Of a stretch of 64,000 bases of DNA, positions 43,253 through 51,024 are shown piece after piece. The translations under genes were made by a program, and so were the position numbers. The stretch comes from Rhodocyclaceae bacterium (GTDB lineage Bacteria > Pseudomonadota > Gammaproteobacteria > Burkholderiales > Rhodocyclaceae), in NCBI GenBank assembly GCA_016718525.1, contig JADKDD010000002.1:1488001-1552000 (forward strand). Direction: 5' to 3'. The notes under the pieces were generated by a model. That model did not search any database. It saw only the letters and a program-made list of their open reading frames with translations, and was not told where the DNA came from. Numbering within the stretch: position 1 is the first letter of the stretch; each line of letters starts with the position of its first letter.

Positions 43253-43867
43253 TCAGGGTTTTTCTGCGGTGTTTTGTTTAACGGCGGGTGGCATGGGCGA
43301 CAAAACGCCAGTTGGTGCCGGTACCACGCCGCCGTCTGAATTGGGTCTTGGTGAAGCACTTAATGGAACAAGTGGAGCCACCGCCGTGGATTGTTGCAGA
43401 GGCCGCACAGGTTGCACTAACGGCGGTGCTTTGGTGGGTGGTTTGCGCGCAGCCTCAGCCTTGTGCTGTTCGCGTTCTTCTGCGGGGAGTTGTGAATACT
43501 CTTCCCACTTTCGTTTGACGTCCTCCTTTTGTTCAGGCGGCACCTGTTTCAGTGATTTATAGTTGGCGCGAGCTTGCTGGCGCTGCTCGGGGGTAAGTTT
43601 GGCCCATTCCCGCATCCGTTGATCGACGCGCACTTTTTCATCAGGGGACATCGTCGAATAGCGTTGTGCAATTCCCAGCCATTTTTTGCGCCTGTAACTC
43701 TCCATGGCGGGCCATTCGCCAGCCAAGGGTTGCAGTATGGAGCGCTGCTCAGGCGTTAGTTGTTCCCAGGCGGGTTGATTCAAGGCGGGGACTTCGGCCA
43801 GACAGCTGTCAGCCACGCCGAGGCTCAGCGCTAAGGCAGTGAGGATGATCTTGAGCGTTCGAGCCAC
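43253..43867 (-). CDS. DUF3106 domain secreted protein
   Basis: Exported protein of 204 residues with a signal peptide ending near SCLA-EVP. The DUF3106 core at about residues 30-145 has repeated short motifs of the LTPEQR, MSPDEK and LPAEER type with WPAMESYRRKKWLGIAQRY. The Pro-rich C-terminal tail, residues about 150-204, contains the antisense of a dispersed repeat copy, read as DGGVVPAPTG. It overlaps the DUF3619 gene by 37 bases and lies in the sigma factor cluster, so it may belong to an envelope response. Confidence 0.85.
   Translation of the reverse strand: MARTLKIILTALALSLGVADSCLAEVPALNQPAWEQLTPEQRSILQPLAGEWPAMESYRRKKWLGIAQRYSTMSPDEKVRVDQRMREWAKLTPEQRQQARANYKSLKQVPPEQKEDVKRKWEEYSQLPAEEREQHKAEAARKPPTKAPPLVQPVRPLQQSTAVAPLVPLSASPRPNSDGGVVPAPTGVLSPMPPAVKQNTAEKP
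43308..43336 (+). repeat. Dispersed repeat, copy F (inside DUF3106 gene, antisense)
   Basis: CCAGTTGGTGCCGGT, then ACC, then ACGCCG followed by an extra CCG triplet before TC. It is 29 bases long because of this 3-base expansion, which preserves the host reading frame on the other strand. Confidence 0.75.
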
Positions 43868-44220
43868 GAGTGAAATCCGGAATCGGTAAAAATTTCAGTC
43901 GGAAGTTCGTCCGACAACAACGCACTGTCGATTTCTTCGTTTTCTGCCGCTTGTTGGAACTGATTCCAATAATACGTCCCGGCGGCACCTAAACTGAGTG
44001 CCACTGTTATCGCCAATATCCGCACCGGGTATCCGGACACTGCTAATACCTGTGCAATGCCACGCATCTTTTGACCTTCGATACGGTTTCGGTAGTTGTC
44101 CAATGCCATTAATCGGCTTTGCCTAAGCCCGAATACCACGTCATTGGGTAATTTATCCAATGATTCGTTCAGCCCTTGCCGAAGCAGATTGGCAACTTGA
44201 TGCTCTTCTGTGTCGTTCAT
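43831..44220 (-). CDS. DUF3619 membrane protein (possible anti-sigma partner)
   Basis: Small protein of 129 residues with one transmembrane segment (VRILAITVALSLGAAGTYYW) after a cytoplasmic helical region (RQGLNESLDKLPNDVVFGLRQSR). DUF3619 genes regularly follow this type of sigma factor in Burkholderiales. The arrangement of a cytoplasmic N-terminus, one helix and a periplasmic tail suggests an anti-sigma role, but that is inference. The start ATG at 44220 overlaps the sigma factor stop by four bases. Confidence 0.8.
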   Translation of the reverse strand: MNDTEEHQVANLLRQGLNESLDKLPNDVVFGLRQSRLMALDNYRNRIEGQKMRGIAQVLAVSGYPVRILAITVALSLGAAGTYYWNQFQQAAENEEIDSALLSDELPTEIFTDSGFHSWLERSRSSSLP

Positions 44221-44780
44221 AACGTGATTCCTTTCGCCAGCAATGCAGAACGAAGTGCATGGGCGGCACGAGAACAGTGTGTCTTCACACTGCCCTCGGA
44301 GCATCCCATCACTAATGCGGTCTCCGCTGTGTCCATGTCTTCCCAATAACGTAAAAGGAAGGCTTCGCGTTGACGTGCCGGCAACTTCGAGACCTCATCT
44401 TCAATAAGATTAAGGACTTGGCTGCGCTGCAACTGGGCGAACGGTTCGCCTATACCTTCCTGATTCGGATCGGGAGGCAAGTAGTCTAGCGGATCATTCT
44501 CATCGTTTTCAACCGGACCAAACGCCGAAAACAGGGATGTCCACAGAGACCGGACCTTATTCTTACGAAAATGGTCTCGAATCAGGTTTTGCAAGATTCG
44601 ATGGAACAACATTGGCCATTCAGTTTCCGGGCGATCGGAATACTTGTCGACCAATCGAAGCATTGCATCCTGAACGATGTCTAGCGCGGCATCACGATCA
44701 CGTGTCGCAAAATTCGCATGCTTAAAGGCCCGACGTTCGACATCGGCAAGAAATTTCGACAGGGCAATTTGGGTCGGCAG
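44217..44780 (-). CDS. ECF-like RNA polymerase sigma factor, unusual start
   Basis: Sigma-70 family factor with regions 2 and 4 only. Region 2 covers ALSKFLADVERRAFK through ALDIVQDAMLRLVDKY and FHRILQNLIRDHFRK. Region 4 covers LPARQREAFLLRYWEDMDTAETALVMGCSEGSVKTHCSRA (given as its span). The first ATG, at 44663, falls inside region 2 and would remove the conserved N-terminus. Upstream in frame there is no ATG, GTG or TTG until a TAG at 44802-44804; only CTG (44780, 44762) and ATT codons are available. I chose CTG 44780 because GAAAGAG precedes it by five bases. Beyond the TAG the same frame continues to a GTG at 44855. Confidence 0.8.
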   Translation of the reverse strand: MPTQIALSKFLADVERRAFKHANFATRDRDAALDIVQDAMLRLVDKYSDRPETEWPMLFHRILQNLIRDHFRKNKVRSLWTSLFSAFGPVENDENDPLDYLPPDPNQEGIGEPFAQLQRSQVLNLIEDEVSKLPARQREAFLLRYWEDMDTAETALVMGCSEGSVKTHCSRAAHALRSALLAKGITL

Positions 44781-44836
44781 AATGACTCTTTCAATCGAGG
44801 CCTAAGGGAGTTGCGTTTTTCCAGATTTGAGGGTCT

Positions 44837-44866
44837 TTGCTGGATTTTGAGCCACTAACCTAGAAA
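44837..44866 (+). promoter_or_regulatory. Putative sigma-70 promoter of ilvI operon
   Basis: TTGCTG (44837-44842) and TAGAAA (44861-44866) are separated by 18 bases. The implied start near 44873 would leave a leader of about 120 bases before ilvI. The hexamers resemble the proposed rpsP promoter in this window. It overlaps the 5' end of the divergent sigma factor gene. Confidence 0.35.
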
Positions 44867-44991
44867 TGGATAGGCTCAGCAGCAAAAAAACAAAGATAAT
44901 CCAACGGTTACCGGCTCGCCGGCCTTGACCAACAGCCGACTACCAAGTATCGTTGCGAGTTTTCTCAAAAAACCAGCCTACAAGGATCACC

Positions 44992-46701
44992 ATGCAACTT
45001 ACCGGCGCAGAAATCGTCATCCGATGCCTGCAAGAAGAAAATGTGGATTACGTGTTTGGTTATCCAGGCGGATCAGTACTTTACATTTACGACGAACTCT
45101 TCAAGCAGGACAAAATTAAACACGTCCTGGTTAGGCACGAGCAGGCTGCTGTGCATGCGGCAGATGCCTATTCGCGATCCTCAAACAAGATGGGCGTATG
45201 TATGGTCACCTCCGGTCCGGGCGTCACTAACGCGGTAACAGGCATTGCTACTGCCTACATGGACTCGATCCCGATGGTTGTTTTGACCGGGCAGGTCCCG
45301 ACCCACTATATCGGCGAAGATGCGTTCCAGGAGTGCGACACGGTCGGCATTACGCGCCCATGCGTCAAACACAACTTTTTGGTCAAGGACGTTCGTGATT
45401 TGGCCGTGACCCTAAAAAAGGCCTTTTATCTCGCCAAAACCGGCCGGCCGGGGCCCGTTTTGGTGGATATCCCAAAAGACATCACGACTCACAAGTGCGC
45501 TTTTGAATATCCAAAATCGATCGAAATGCGCTCATACAACCCGGTCGTCAAGGGCCATCCCGGTCAGATCAAGAAGGCCGTCCAGCTGATTTTGGATGCC
45601 AAGCGACCCCTGATTTACGCCGGTGGCGGGGTAATTCTCTCAAACTCCTCGTCCGGGTTGATCAAGCTCGCTCATTTGCTGGGTTTCCCGGTTACGAATA
45701 CGCTGATGGGATTGGGCGGATACCCGTCAACGGACGGACAGTTCCTCGGGATGTTGGGTATGCATGGAACGTACGAAGCCAATATGGCGATGCAGACGGC
45801 CGATCTAATCGTCGCTGTCGGTGCTCGCTTTGACGATCGCGTCATCGGCAATCAAGTGCATTTCGCTTCTGTTCCACGCAAAATTATTCACATCGATATC
45901 GACCCTTCGTCAATTTCCAAGCGGGTCAAGGTGGAAGTGCCGATTGTCGGCGATGTCGGCGAAGTGCTTGAAGAGCTTTGCAAGCAACTGTCTGCGCACA
46001 AGGACAAGCCTGAACCCAAAGCCCTGGCCGCCTGGTGGAAGGATATTGATGCGTGGCGGAGCAAGAAATCGCTCAAATACAAGCAGGGCAAAGAAATCAT
46101 CATGCCCCAGTATGTGGTTGAGAAATTGTATGAAATTACCGGTGGTGACGCCTTCATTACTTCCGATGTTGGCCAGCACCAAATGTGGGCGGCACAGTAT
46201 TACAAGTTTGACAAGCCTCGTCGCTGGATCAATTCCGGCGGTCTTGGCACCATGGGCGTTGGCCTGCCCTATGCCATGGGCGTCAAGCTGGCTAATCCTA
46301 AAGCGACCGTGGCCTGTATCACGGGCGAAGGTTCGATTCAGATGAACATTCAGGAGTTGTCGACGGCCAAACAGTTCCGTCTGCCCATCAAGATCATCAA
46401 CTTGAACAATCGATATCTGGGGATGGTCCGGCAGTGGCAGGAGATGTTTCACGGCAACCGGTACGCTGAATCCTACGTGGATGCCTTACCGGACTTCGTC
46501 AAGCTAGCAGAGGCGTATGGCCATGTCGGTATGAAAATTGAGCGCCCGGCAGATGTTGAACCAGCCTTACGCGAAGCATTCACCAAGCACAAAAACGATT
46601 TGGTATTTATGGATTTCATGACCGACCAAACGGCCAATGTGTACCCGATGGTAGCGGCAGGCAAGGGCTTGTCGGAAATGATTTTGGCTGAGGACTTGTA
46701 A
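44992..46701 (+). CDS. ilvI: Acetolactate synthase large subunit
   Basis: ThDP enzyme that condenses pyruvate for valine and leucine synthesis, or pyruvate with 2-oxobutyrate for isoleucine. The 569 residues start at the ATG at 44992 with AAGGATC just before it. The activating glutamate lies in LVRHEQAAVHAADAY near residue 47. GARFDDRVIGN is in the central domain, and GEGSIQMNIQELSTAKQF with LNNRYLGMVRQWQ forms the ThDP-binding motif. It heads ilvI-ilvH-ilvC and is coupled to ilvH with 2 bases between. Confidence 0.97.
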   Translation: MQLTGAEIVIRCLQEENVDYVFGYPGGSVLYIYDELFKQDKIKHVLVRHEQAAVHAADAYSRSSNKMGVCMVTSGPGVTNAVTGIATAYMDSIPMVVLTGQVPTHYIGEDAFQECDTVGITRPCVKHNFLVKDVRDLAVTLKKAFYLAKTGRPGPVLVDIPKDITTHKCAFEYPKSIEMRSYNPVVKGHPGQIKKAVQLILDAKRPLIYAGGGVILSNSSSGLIKLAHLLGFPVTNTLMGLGGYPSTDGQFLGMLGMHGTYEANMAMQTADLIVAVGARFDDRVIGNQVHFASVPRKIIHIDIDPSSISKRVKVEVPIVGDVGEVLEELCKQLSAHKDKPEPKALAAWWKDIDAWRSKKSLKYKQGKEIIMPQYVVEKLYEITGGDAFITSDVGQHQMWAAQYYKFDKPRRWINSGGLGTMGVGLPYAMGVKLANPKATVACITGEGSIQMNIQELSTAKQFRLPIKIINLNNRYLGMVRQWQEMFHGNRYAESYVDALPDFVKLAEAYGHVGMKIERPADVEPALREAFTKHKNDLVFMDFMTDQTANVYPMVAAGKGLSEMILAEDL

Positions 46702-46703
46702 GC

Positions 46704-47195
46704 ATGCGTCACATAATTTCGATACTCCTGGAAAACGAAGCCGGGGCGCTGTCGCGAGTTTGCGGACTGTTTTCAGCGCGTGGCTACAACATTGAGTCGC
46801 TAACGGTTGCCCCAACCGAAGACCCGTCGTTGTCGCGTATGACGATAGTTACCACCGGATCGGATGCGATCATCGAACAAATCACCAAACAATTGAATAA
46901 GCTGATTGAGGTGGTGAAGGTGGTTGACCTGTCTGAGGCGCCGCATATCGAGCGGGAACTGATGCTGGTCAAGGTGCGAGCCGTTGGCAAGGATCGCGAA
47001 GAGATGAAGCGCATTGCCGACATTTTCCGTGGCCGCATCATCGATGTAACTGAGACTGCTTATGTCATCGAATTGACCGGTAACGGCAGCAAACTCGATG
47101 CGTTTATTGAAGCCACTGATCGTTCCTTGATTTTGGAAACCGTGCGCACCGGGGTTAGCGGTATCGGGCGCGGTGATCGAATCCTCAAAGTGTGA
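46704..47195 (+). CDS. ilvH: Acetolactate synthase small (regulatory) subunit
   Basis: Regulatory subunit giving valine feedback inhibition, 163 residues. The N-terminal ACT domain starts MRHIISILLENEAGALSRVCGLFSARGYNIESLTV (the motif is its Glu-Ala-Gly-Ala-Leu-Ser-Arg turn). The C-terminal domain contains RGRIIDVTETAYVIELTG. The start lies two bases after the ilvI stop. Confidence 0.97.
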   Translation: MRHIISILLENEAGALSRVCGLFSARGYNIESLTVAPTEDPSLSRMTIVTTGSDAIIEQITKQLNKLIEVVKVVDLSEAPHIERELMLVKVRAVGKDREEMKRIADIFRGRIIDVTETAYVIELTGNGSKLDAFIEATDRSLILETVRTGVSGIGRGDRILKV

Positions 47196-47232
47196 ACTAT
47201 TTAAATTCAAGTAAATTTCTAAGGAAAATCAA

Positions 47233-48249
47233 ATGAAAGTGTATTACGACAAAGACGCCGATCTCTCGCTGATAAAGGGCAAAAAGGTTGCTATCGTCGG
47301 CTATGGTTCACAGGGCCATGCGCACGCCAATAACCTGAAAGATTCCGGCGTCAATGTGGTCGTCGGACTGCGCAAGGGCGGTGCATCCTGGAGCAAGGCT
47401 GAGAAGGCCGGGCTAAGGGTTGAAGAAGTTGGCAAGGCCGTCAAAGATGCCGACGTAGTGATGATGCTGACACCTGACGAACATATCGCCGCTATTTACC
47501 ATGCGGAAGTTGAGCCGAATCTTAAGGCAGGTGCAGCACTGGCTTTTGCTCATGGATTCAACGTGCATTACGCGCAAGTTGTGCCACGCAGTGATGTGGA
47601 TGTCATCATGATTGCGCCGAAAGGCCCTGGCCATTTGGTTCGTTCAACCTATGTTCAGGGCGGTGGCGTACCATCGCTGATCGCGGTCCATCAAGATACC
47701 AGTGGGCGGGCTAAAGACATTGCCCTGTCATACGCCGCTGCTAACGGCGGAACGCGTGGTGGCGTGATCGAGACCAGTTTCCGCGAAGAAACCGAGACCG
47801 ACCTGTTCGGCGAGCAGGTCGTGCTTTGCGGTGGAACAGTTGAACTGATCAAAGCAGGTTACGAGACTCTGGTTGAGGCTGGTTATGCTCCGGAAATGGC
47901 CTATTTTGAGTGCCTGCACGAACTCAAGCTGATCGTGGATTTGATCTATGAAGGCGGCTTAGCGAATATGCATTATTCGATTTCCAATAATGCCGAGTTT
48001 GGCGATATCACCCGCGGCCCGCGCATCATCACCGAGGAATCCAAGCGGGAGATGAAGAAGATTCTCGGAGAAATTCAAAGCGGACAGTACGCCCGTGAAT
48101 TCATTCTCGAAAACCGCGCCGGGGCGCCGATGTTGCACGCCCAGCGGCGCAATCTAGCCAATCATCCGATCGAAAAGGTTGGTGCTCAGTTGCGCTCAAT
48201 GATGCCTTGGATTCAAAAGAACAAGTTGGTCGATCAAAGCAAGAATTGA
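47233..48249 (+). CDS. ilvC: Ketol-acid reductoisomerase
   Basis: NADPH- and magnesium-dependent isomeroreductase, second common step of valine and isoleucine synthesis. The 338 residues are the short class I type. GYGSQGHAHANNLKDSGVNV is the nucleotide-binding motif. DLFGEQVVLCGG and the metal-binding ECLHELKLIVDLIYEGG are conserved. An AAGGA site precedes the ATG. A strong terminator follows the stop. Confidence 0.98.
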   Translation: MKVYYDKDADLSLIKGKKVAIVGYGSQGHAHANNLKDSGVNVVVGLRKGGASWSKAEKAGLRVEEVGKAVKDADVVMMLTPDEHIAAIYHAEVEPNLKAGAALAFAHGFNVHYAQVVPRSDVDVIMIAPKGPGHLVRSTYVQGGGVPSLIAVHQDTSGRAKDIALSYAAANGGTRGGVIETSFREETETDLFGEQVVLCGGTVELIKAGYETLVEAGYAPEMAYFECLHELKLIVDLIYEGGLANMHYSISNNAEFGDITRGPRIITEESKREMKKILGEIQSGQYAREFILENRAGAPMLHAQRRNLANHPIEKVGAQLRSMMPWIQKNKLVDQSKN

Positions 48250-48266
48250 TTTGCCGAAACATTAAG

Positions 48267-48297
48267 AAAAAGCACAGCGTAGCTGTGCTTTTTTTTG
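48267..48297 (+). terminator. Rho-independent terminator after ilvC
   Basis: AGCACAGC (48271-48278) and GCTGTGCT (48282-48289) form a perfect 8-bp stem with loop GTA, flanked by five A before and a run of eight T after. It ends the ilvI-ilvH-ilvC unit and could also act on the opposite strand. Confidence 0.92.
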
Positions 48298-48331
48298 CCT
48301 GTACAGATCCTCACTAACCGAGTGGCAATCA

Positions 48332-48357
48332 CCAGTTGGTGCTGGTCAGACGCCGTG
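48332..48357 (+). repeat. Dispersed 26-bp repeat, copy G (intergenic)
   Basis: CCAGTTGGTGCTGGT, then CAG, then ACGCCGTG: one mismatch, at the last base. It lies between the ilvC terminator and pssA. A preceding TGGCAATCA matches the flank of copy I and partly copy H. Confidence 0.85.
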
Positions 48358-48449
48358 AAAGATCCTTCGACGTTTCGCGCCATCGCCAATGTTGCCTGCC
48401 AGGGGCTAGAATCAATCTCGAAACATAGGTTCCGAAAAGGTAAACCGCA

Positions 48450-49220
48450 ATGCAGTTTCCAAAAAATAGCAAAGGCTTGATGAATCCGGAATTGCGCCGC
48501 CGAGGCATTTTTCTGCTGCCCAATGCGCTAACCACAGCCGCACTCTTCGCCGGTTTTTACGCAATTGTCCAGGCAATGAACGGCCGCTTTGAAATTTCGG
48601 CAGTGGCAATCTTTGCCGCGATGGTGCTCGATGGCCTAGATGGTCGTGTTGCGCGACTGACGCGAACACAAAGTGCGTTTGGCGCGGAATATGATTCATT
48701 GTCCGACATGGTGTCGTTTGGCGCCGCGCCTGCGCTGGTAATCTACGAGTACGTGTTGAAGGGGTTGGGTAATTTTGGATGGGCAGCAGCGTTCATTTAT
48801 TGTGCTTGTGCAGCATTGAGGCTAGCGCGGTTCAATACAAATATTGGTATCGTAGACAAGCGCTATTTTCAGGGCATGCCAAGTCCAGCGGCGGCGGCTT
48901 TGGTTGCCGGTCTGGTTTGGCTGATTCACGACCTCAATATCTCCGTCGAGCAAATACGAATTCCGGCGGCCATGCTCACCATATTCGCCGGCGTGACCAT
49001 GGTTAGTAACATCCGCTTTTACTCGGGCAAGGAAATCAATCCGCGCCGCAGTGTCCCGTTCTTTATGGTCGCGGCGATCGCGCTGGGATTTGCGCTGGTG
49101 TCGTTTTATCCGCCGGGGGTATTGTTCGCTGTGTTCCTGATCTATGCGATGTCCGGCTATGTGCTGACCTACATTCAGTGGCGGGCACAGCGCAAGGCAA
49201 GTTCGGAACCTATTGCATGA
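48450..49220 (+). CDS. pssA: CDP-diacylglycerol-serine O-phosphatidyltransferase
   Basis: Membrane enzyme making phosphatidylserine, the precursor of phosphatidylethanolamine. The 256 residues have about seven hydrophobic segments. The CDP-alcohol phosphotransferase motif is complete: DGLDGRVARLTRTQ followed by GAEYDSLSDMVSFG holds the metal-binding aspartates. In related genomes psd (the decarboxylase) lies between ilvC and pssA; it is absent here, and copy G of the repeat with the ilvC terminator occupies that gap. Confidence 0.95.
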   Translation: MQFPKNSKGLMNPELRRRGIFLLPNALTTAALFAGFYAIVQAMNGRFEISAVAIFAAMVLDGLDGRVARLTRTQSAFGAEYDSLSDMVSFGAAPALVIYEYVLKGLGNFGWAAAFIYCACAALRLARFNTNIGIVDKRYFQGMPSPAAAALVAGLVWLIHDLNISVEQIRIPAAMLTIFAGVTMVSNIRFYSGKEINPRRSVPFFMVAAIALGFALVSFYPPGVLFAVFLIYAMSGYVLTYIQWRAQRKASSEPIA

Positions 49221-49247
49221 GCGTAATAAACTCGATATAGTCAGTCC

Positions 49248-49370
49248 ATGCTTGTATTCGTTCTCTCCGCTGTTTTGTTGTCTGTTGTTACCGGTGCGCT
49301 TGTTGCACGCCGGTCGCAGCGTGCTCTGCTGTTAGTTCAGCTGCGCCCGCTGCTGCGCCCCCAGCGCTAA
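49248..49370 (+). CDS. Leucine-rich small ORF, candidate leuA leader peptide
   Basis: A 40-codon ORF lies 91 bases before leuA. It has 11 leucines and 7 valines, with the cluster RALLLVQLRPLLRPQR at its end, and closes with TAA. Its position and leucine clusters fit a leader peptide for attenuation of leuA. After it, CCAGAT (49404-49409) and ATCTGG (49416-49421) form a 6-bp hairpin, but no T-run follows, so a classic attenuator is not demonstrated. No clear ribosome binding site is seen before the ATG. Confidence 0.4.
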   Translation: MLVFVLSAVLLSVVTGALVARRSQRALLLVQLRPLLRPQR

Positions 49371-49460
49371 TAATCCTACCCCCACAATTTGTGTACCTCC
49401 CGCCAGATTCCAGGATCTGGACCTCACGACGTTCGTTTACATTCGCTTAAGGATTCAATC

Positions 49461-50999
49461 ATGGCAAAGCAAAAGTTAATCATTTTCGACACCACCATGC
49501 GTGACGGCGAGCAAAGCCCTGGCGCGGCGATGACCCGCGATGACAAACTGCGGATAGCCCGTCAGCTGGAACGGATGCGTGTCGATGTGATTGAAGCCGG
49601 ATTTCCTGCAGCCTCGCCGGGTGACTTTGAATCAGTCAAGGCGGTTGCTGAAATTATCAAGGATGCCACCGTCTGCGGCCTTGCCCGCGCCAACGAAGCC
49701 GACATCCGACGCGCTGGCGAAGCGATCCGACCAGCCAACTCGGGTCGTATCCACACCTTCATTGCTACTAGCCCGATTCACATGGAAATGAAGCTGCGGA
49801 TGTCGCCGGAACAGGTGCTTGAACAAGCGATCAAGGCCGTGAAGTGGGCGCGGGAATACACCGACGATGTTGAGTTTTCCGCCGAGGATGCAGTCCGCTC
49901 AGACAACGATTTCCTTTGCCGCGTGTTTGATGCAGTGATCAAAGCCGGGGCGACAACGATTAATGTTCCGGACACCGTTGGCTACAGCATTCCGACAGTC
50001 TGGGGTGAGCAAATTCGCAGTCTGATTGAACGGGTGCCGAATTCTGACAAAGTCATTTGGTCAACCCATTGCCACAACGATTTGGGCCTTGCAGTGGCAA
50101 ACTCGCTCGCCGCAGTGCTCAATGGGGCACGACAGGTTGAGTGTACGGTCAATGGCTTGGGCGAGCGTGCAGGCAACGCCTCGATGGAGGAAGTAGTGAT
50201 GGCAATTCGTACCCGCAGCGATTTGTTTGGCTGCGAAACCGGGATCGACATTAGTCAGATCGTCCCCGCTTCCAAACTTGTCAGCCAAATTACCGGTTAT
50301 CCGGTTCAGCCTAACAAGGCGGTTGTTGGTGCCAATGCTTTTGCCCACGAATCCGGCATTCATCAGGACGGTGTGCTCAAGCATCGCGAGACCTACGAAA
50401 TTATGCGGGCCGAAGATGTGGGCTGGACTACCAACCGCCTGACGTTGGGCAAGCTGTCAGGACGCAATGCGTTTAAAGCTCGCTTAGGCGAGTTAGGCAT
50501 CGAGTTGGCGAGTGAAGATGCGATGAACCGGATGTTCGGCCGATTCAAAGAGCTCGCGGACAAGAAGCGCGAGATATTCGATGAAGATATCCATGCCTTG
50601 GTGTCAGACGACGTGGTCGATCCCGCCGAAGATCACTACAAATTGGTTGCCTATAGCTTCCGTTCGGAAACCGGCGAGGCACCGCAAGCCAAGTTGACTG
50701 TCTCGTCGGGCGGACATGAGCAACTTGAAGAGTCAACCGGCAGCGGCCCGGTGGATGCGACCTTTAAGGCGATTGAGCGCGTTGCCAAGAGTGGTTCGGA
50801 ACTGTTGCTGTACTCGGTAAATGCCATTACAACGGGGACCGATGCCCAGGGCGAAGTGACTGTACGCCTCATGCGTGACGGACGAATCGTCAATGGCCAG
50901 GGTGCTGATACGGACATCGTGGCGGCATCGGCCAAGGCATACCTGAATGCGTTGAATAAACTACATTCCGGCAAAGAAAAGCTCAACCCGCAACTCTAG
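49461..50999 (+). CDS. leuA: 2-isopropylmalate synthase
   Basis: First committed enzyme of leucine synthesis, condensing 2-oxoisovalerate with acetyl-CoA. The 512 residues start at the ATG at 49461 after TAAGGA. FDTTMRDGEQSPGAAM is the family signature, STHCHNDLGLAVANSLAAV holds metal ligands, and the C-terminal LeuA regulatory domain (about 370-505) would bind leucine. leuB, leuC and leuD are not in the window. Confidence 0.97.
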   Translation: MAKQKLIIFDTTMRDGEQSPGAAMTRDDKLRIARQLERMRVDVIEAGFPAASPGDFESVKAVAEIIKDATVCGLARANEADIRRAGEAIRPANSGRIHTFIATSPIHMEMKLRMSPEQVLEQAIKAVKWAREYTDDVEFSAEDAVRSDNDFLCRVFDAVIKAGATTINVPDTVGYSIPTVWGEQIRSLIERVPNSDKVIWSTHCHNDLGLAVANSLAAVLNGARQVECTVNGLGERAGNASMEEVVMAIRTRSDLFGCETGIDISQIVPASKLVSQITGYPVQPNKAVVGANAFAHESGIHQDGVLKHRETYEIMRAEDVGWTTNRLTLGKLSGRNAFKARLGELGIELASEDAMNRMFGRFKELADKKREIFDEDIHALVSDDVVDPAEDHYKLVAYSFRSETGEAPQAKLTVSSGGHEQLEESTGSGPVDATFKAIERVAKSGSELLLYSVNAITTGTDAQGEVTVRLMRDGRIVNGQGADTDIVAASAKAYLNALNKLHSGKEKLNPQL

Positions 51000-51024
51000 T
51001 TACCGACCTAATTAATCAATTGCG

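Noticed and set aside
43331..43340. GCCGTCTGAA, the Neisseria DNA uptake sequence core, at the edge of repeat copy F
   Set aside because: It arises from the repeat end plus host bases, occurs once, and no other copy of the repeat continues into it. A single 10-mer in 64 kb is compatible with chance.
44217..44663. ATG at 44663 as the sigma factor start
   Set aside because: It falls inside conserved region 2 (QDAMLRLVDKY), and clear homology continues upstream, so it would give a truncated factor.
44866..44928. 20-codon ORF before ilvI as an attenuation leader peptide
   Set aside because: It overlaps the proposed -10 box, has only scattered Ile and Leu codons, and no attenuator hairpin with a T-run follows.
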